A DNA stretch of 43,944 nt, from positions 1-43,944 of the forward strand of contig JAJPYE010000049.1 in NCBI GenBank assembly GCA_021205095.1, written 5' to 3'. Both the position numbers and the translations under genes were made by a program. The DNA comes from Oscillospiraceae bacterium (lineage in GTDB: Bacteria > Bacillota > Clostridia > Oscillospirales > Oscillospiraceae). The stretch's first letter is position 1; each line of letters starts with the position of its first letter. Under the pieces are notes generated by a model, which made no database searches, was not told where the DNA came from, and saw only the letters and a program-made list of their open reading frames with translations. Shown piece by piece: positions 43,893 through 43,944 of the stretch.

Positions 43893-43944
43893 GCGAAATA
43901 TTGCGTGCGTTATCGTTTTGTAATGTGCCGCAAAGTGTTGAAAA
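43893..43944. other. Unassigned DNA at the right edge, possibly inside an integrated element
   Basis: 52 bases of lower GC than the rest of the window, taking the place of the 5' half of the initiator tRNA. They contain an imperfect inverted repeat around AAATATT. No gene can be called. Confidence 0.4.

Noticed and set aside
43847-43923. An intact tRNA-Met on the minus strand
   Set aside because: The 76-base span ends without the TGCGGGA acceptor strand or any D arm, and the anticodon 5' stem has a mismatch.

Overview
The window looks like a chromosomal segment of an anaerobic, GC-rich Firmicute of the Clostridia, probably in or near the Oscillospiraceae. The basis is the class III (oxygen-sensitive) ribonucleotide reductase, the single-chain Clostridia-type PurL, a DUF1836 regulator, lipoprotein binding proteins with Gram-positive signal peptides, strong GGAGG ribosome sites and sigma-A type promoters. 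This is inference; no taxonomic search could be run.

Layout. 1-53 is the 3' part of a tRNA-Gly(GCC) cut by the window edge. 248-3702 (+) holds an AlaA-like aminotransferase, a DUF362 gene split by a frameshift at a T-run, an ECF transporter S component and a P-loop kinase. 3846-5982 (-) holds a GNAT acetyltransferase, an AraC regulator and a DUF1836 regulator, divergent from an SGNH hydrolase (6155-6841). 7085-9796 is nrdD-nrdG behind a promoter carrying two NrdR boxes. 9903-10631 is an acyl-ACP thioesterase. 10835-14369 (-) holds asnB and a Na/Pi cotransporter-PhoU protein.

14634-29265 (+) is a nearly complete purine operon under a ZTP (pfl) riboswitch: purE-purC-purF-purM-purN-purO-like-purH(AICAR transformylase only)-purD-purL-guaB-fhs. 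purB and guaA are absent here. Many neighbours overlap or nearly touch. The bifunctional PurH is replaced by two separate proteins, and the last gene makes 10-formyl-THF, the cofactor whose shortage raises the riboswitch ligand.

29416-32600 holds a cytosolic GH79/heparanase-like glycosidase, a deletion remnant of an AI-2E-type transporter gene and an HdeD-like membrane protein (all -), divergent from a TetR regulator with a palindromic candidate operator between them. 32745-36737 (-) is a sugar-type ABC importer (permease, ATPase, binding lipoprotein). 37058-40353 (+) is a TAXI-type TRAP transporter (binding lipoprotein, fused permease), divergent from the ABC importer. 40549-43748 (+) holds a PAP2 phosphatase, then a duplicated DUF1538 membrane protein closely followed by a duplicated PII-like protein, a plausible but uncharacterised PII-regulated transport system.

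At 43847-43892 (-) lies only the 3' part of an initiator tRNA, with unrelated DNA where its 5' half should be. This looks like an attachment site marking the edge of an integrated element that continues to the right of the window.
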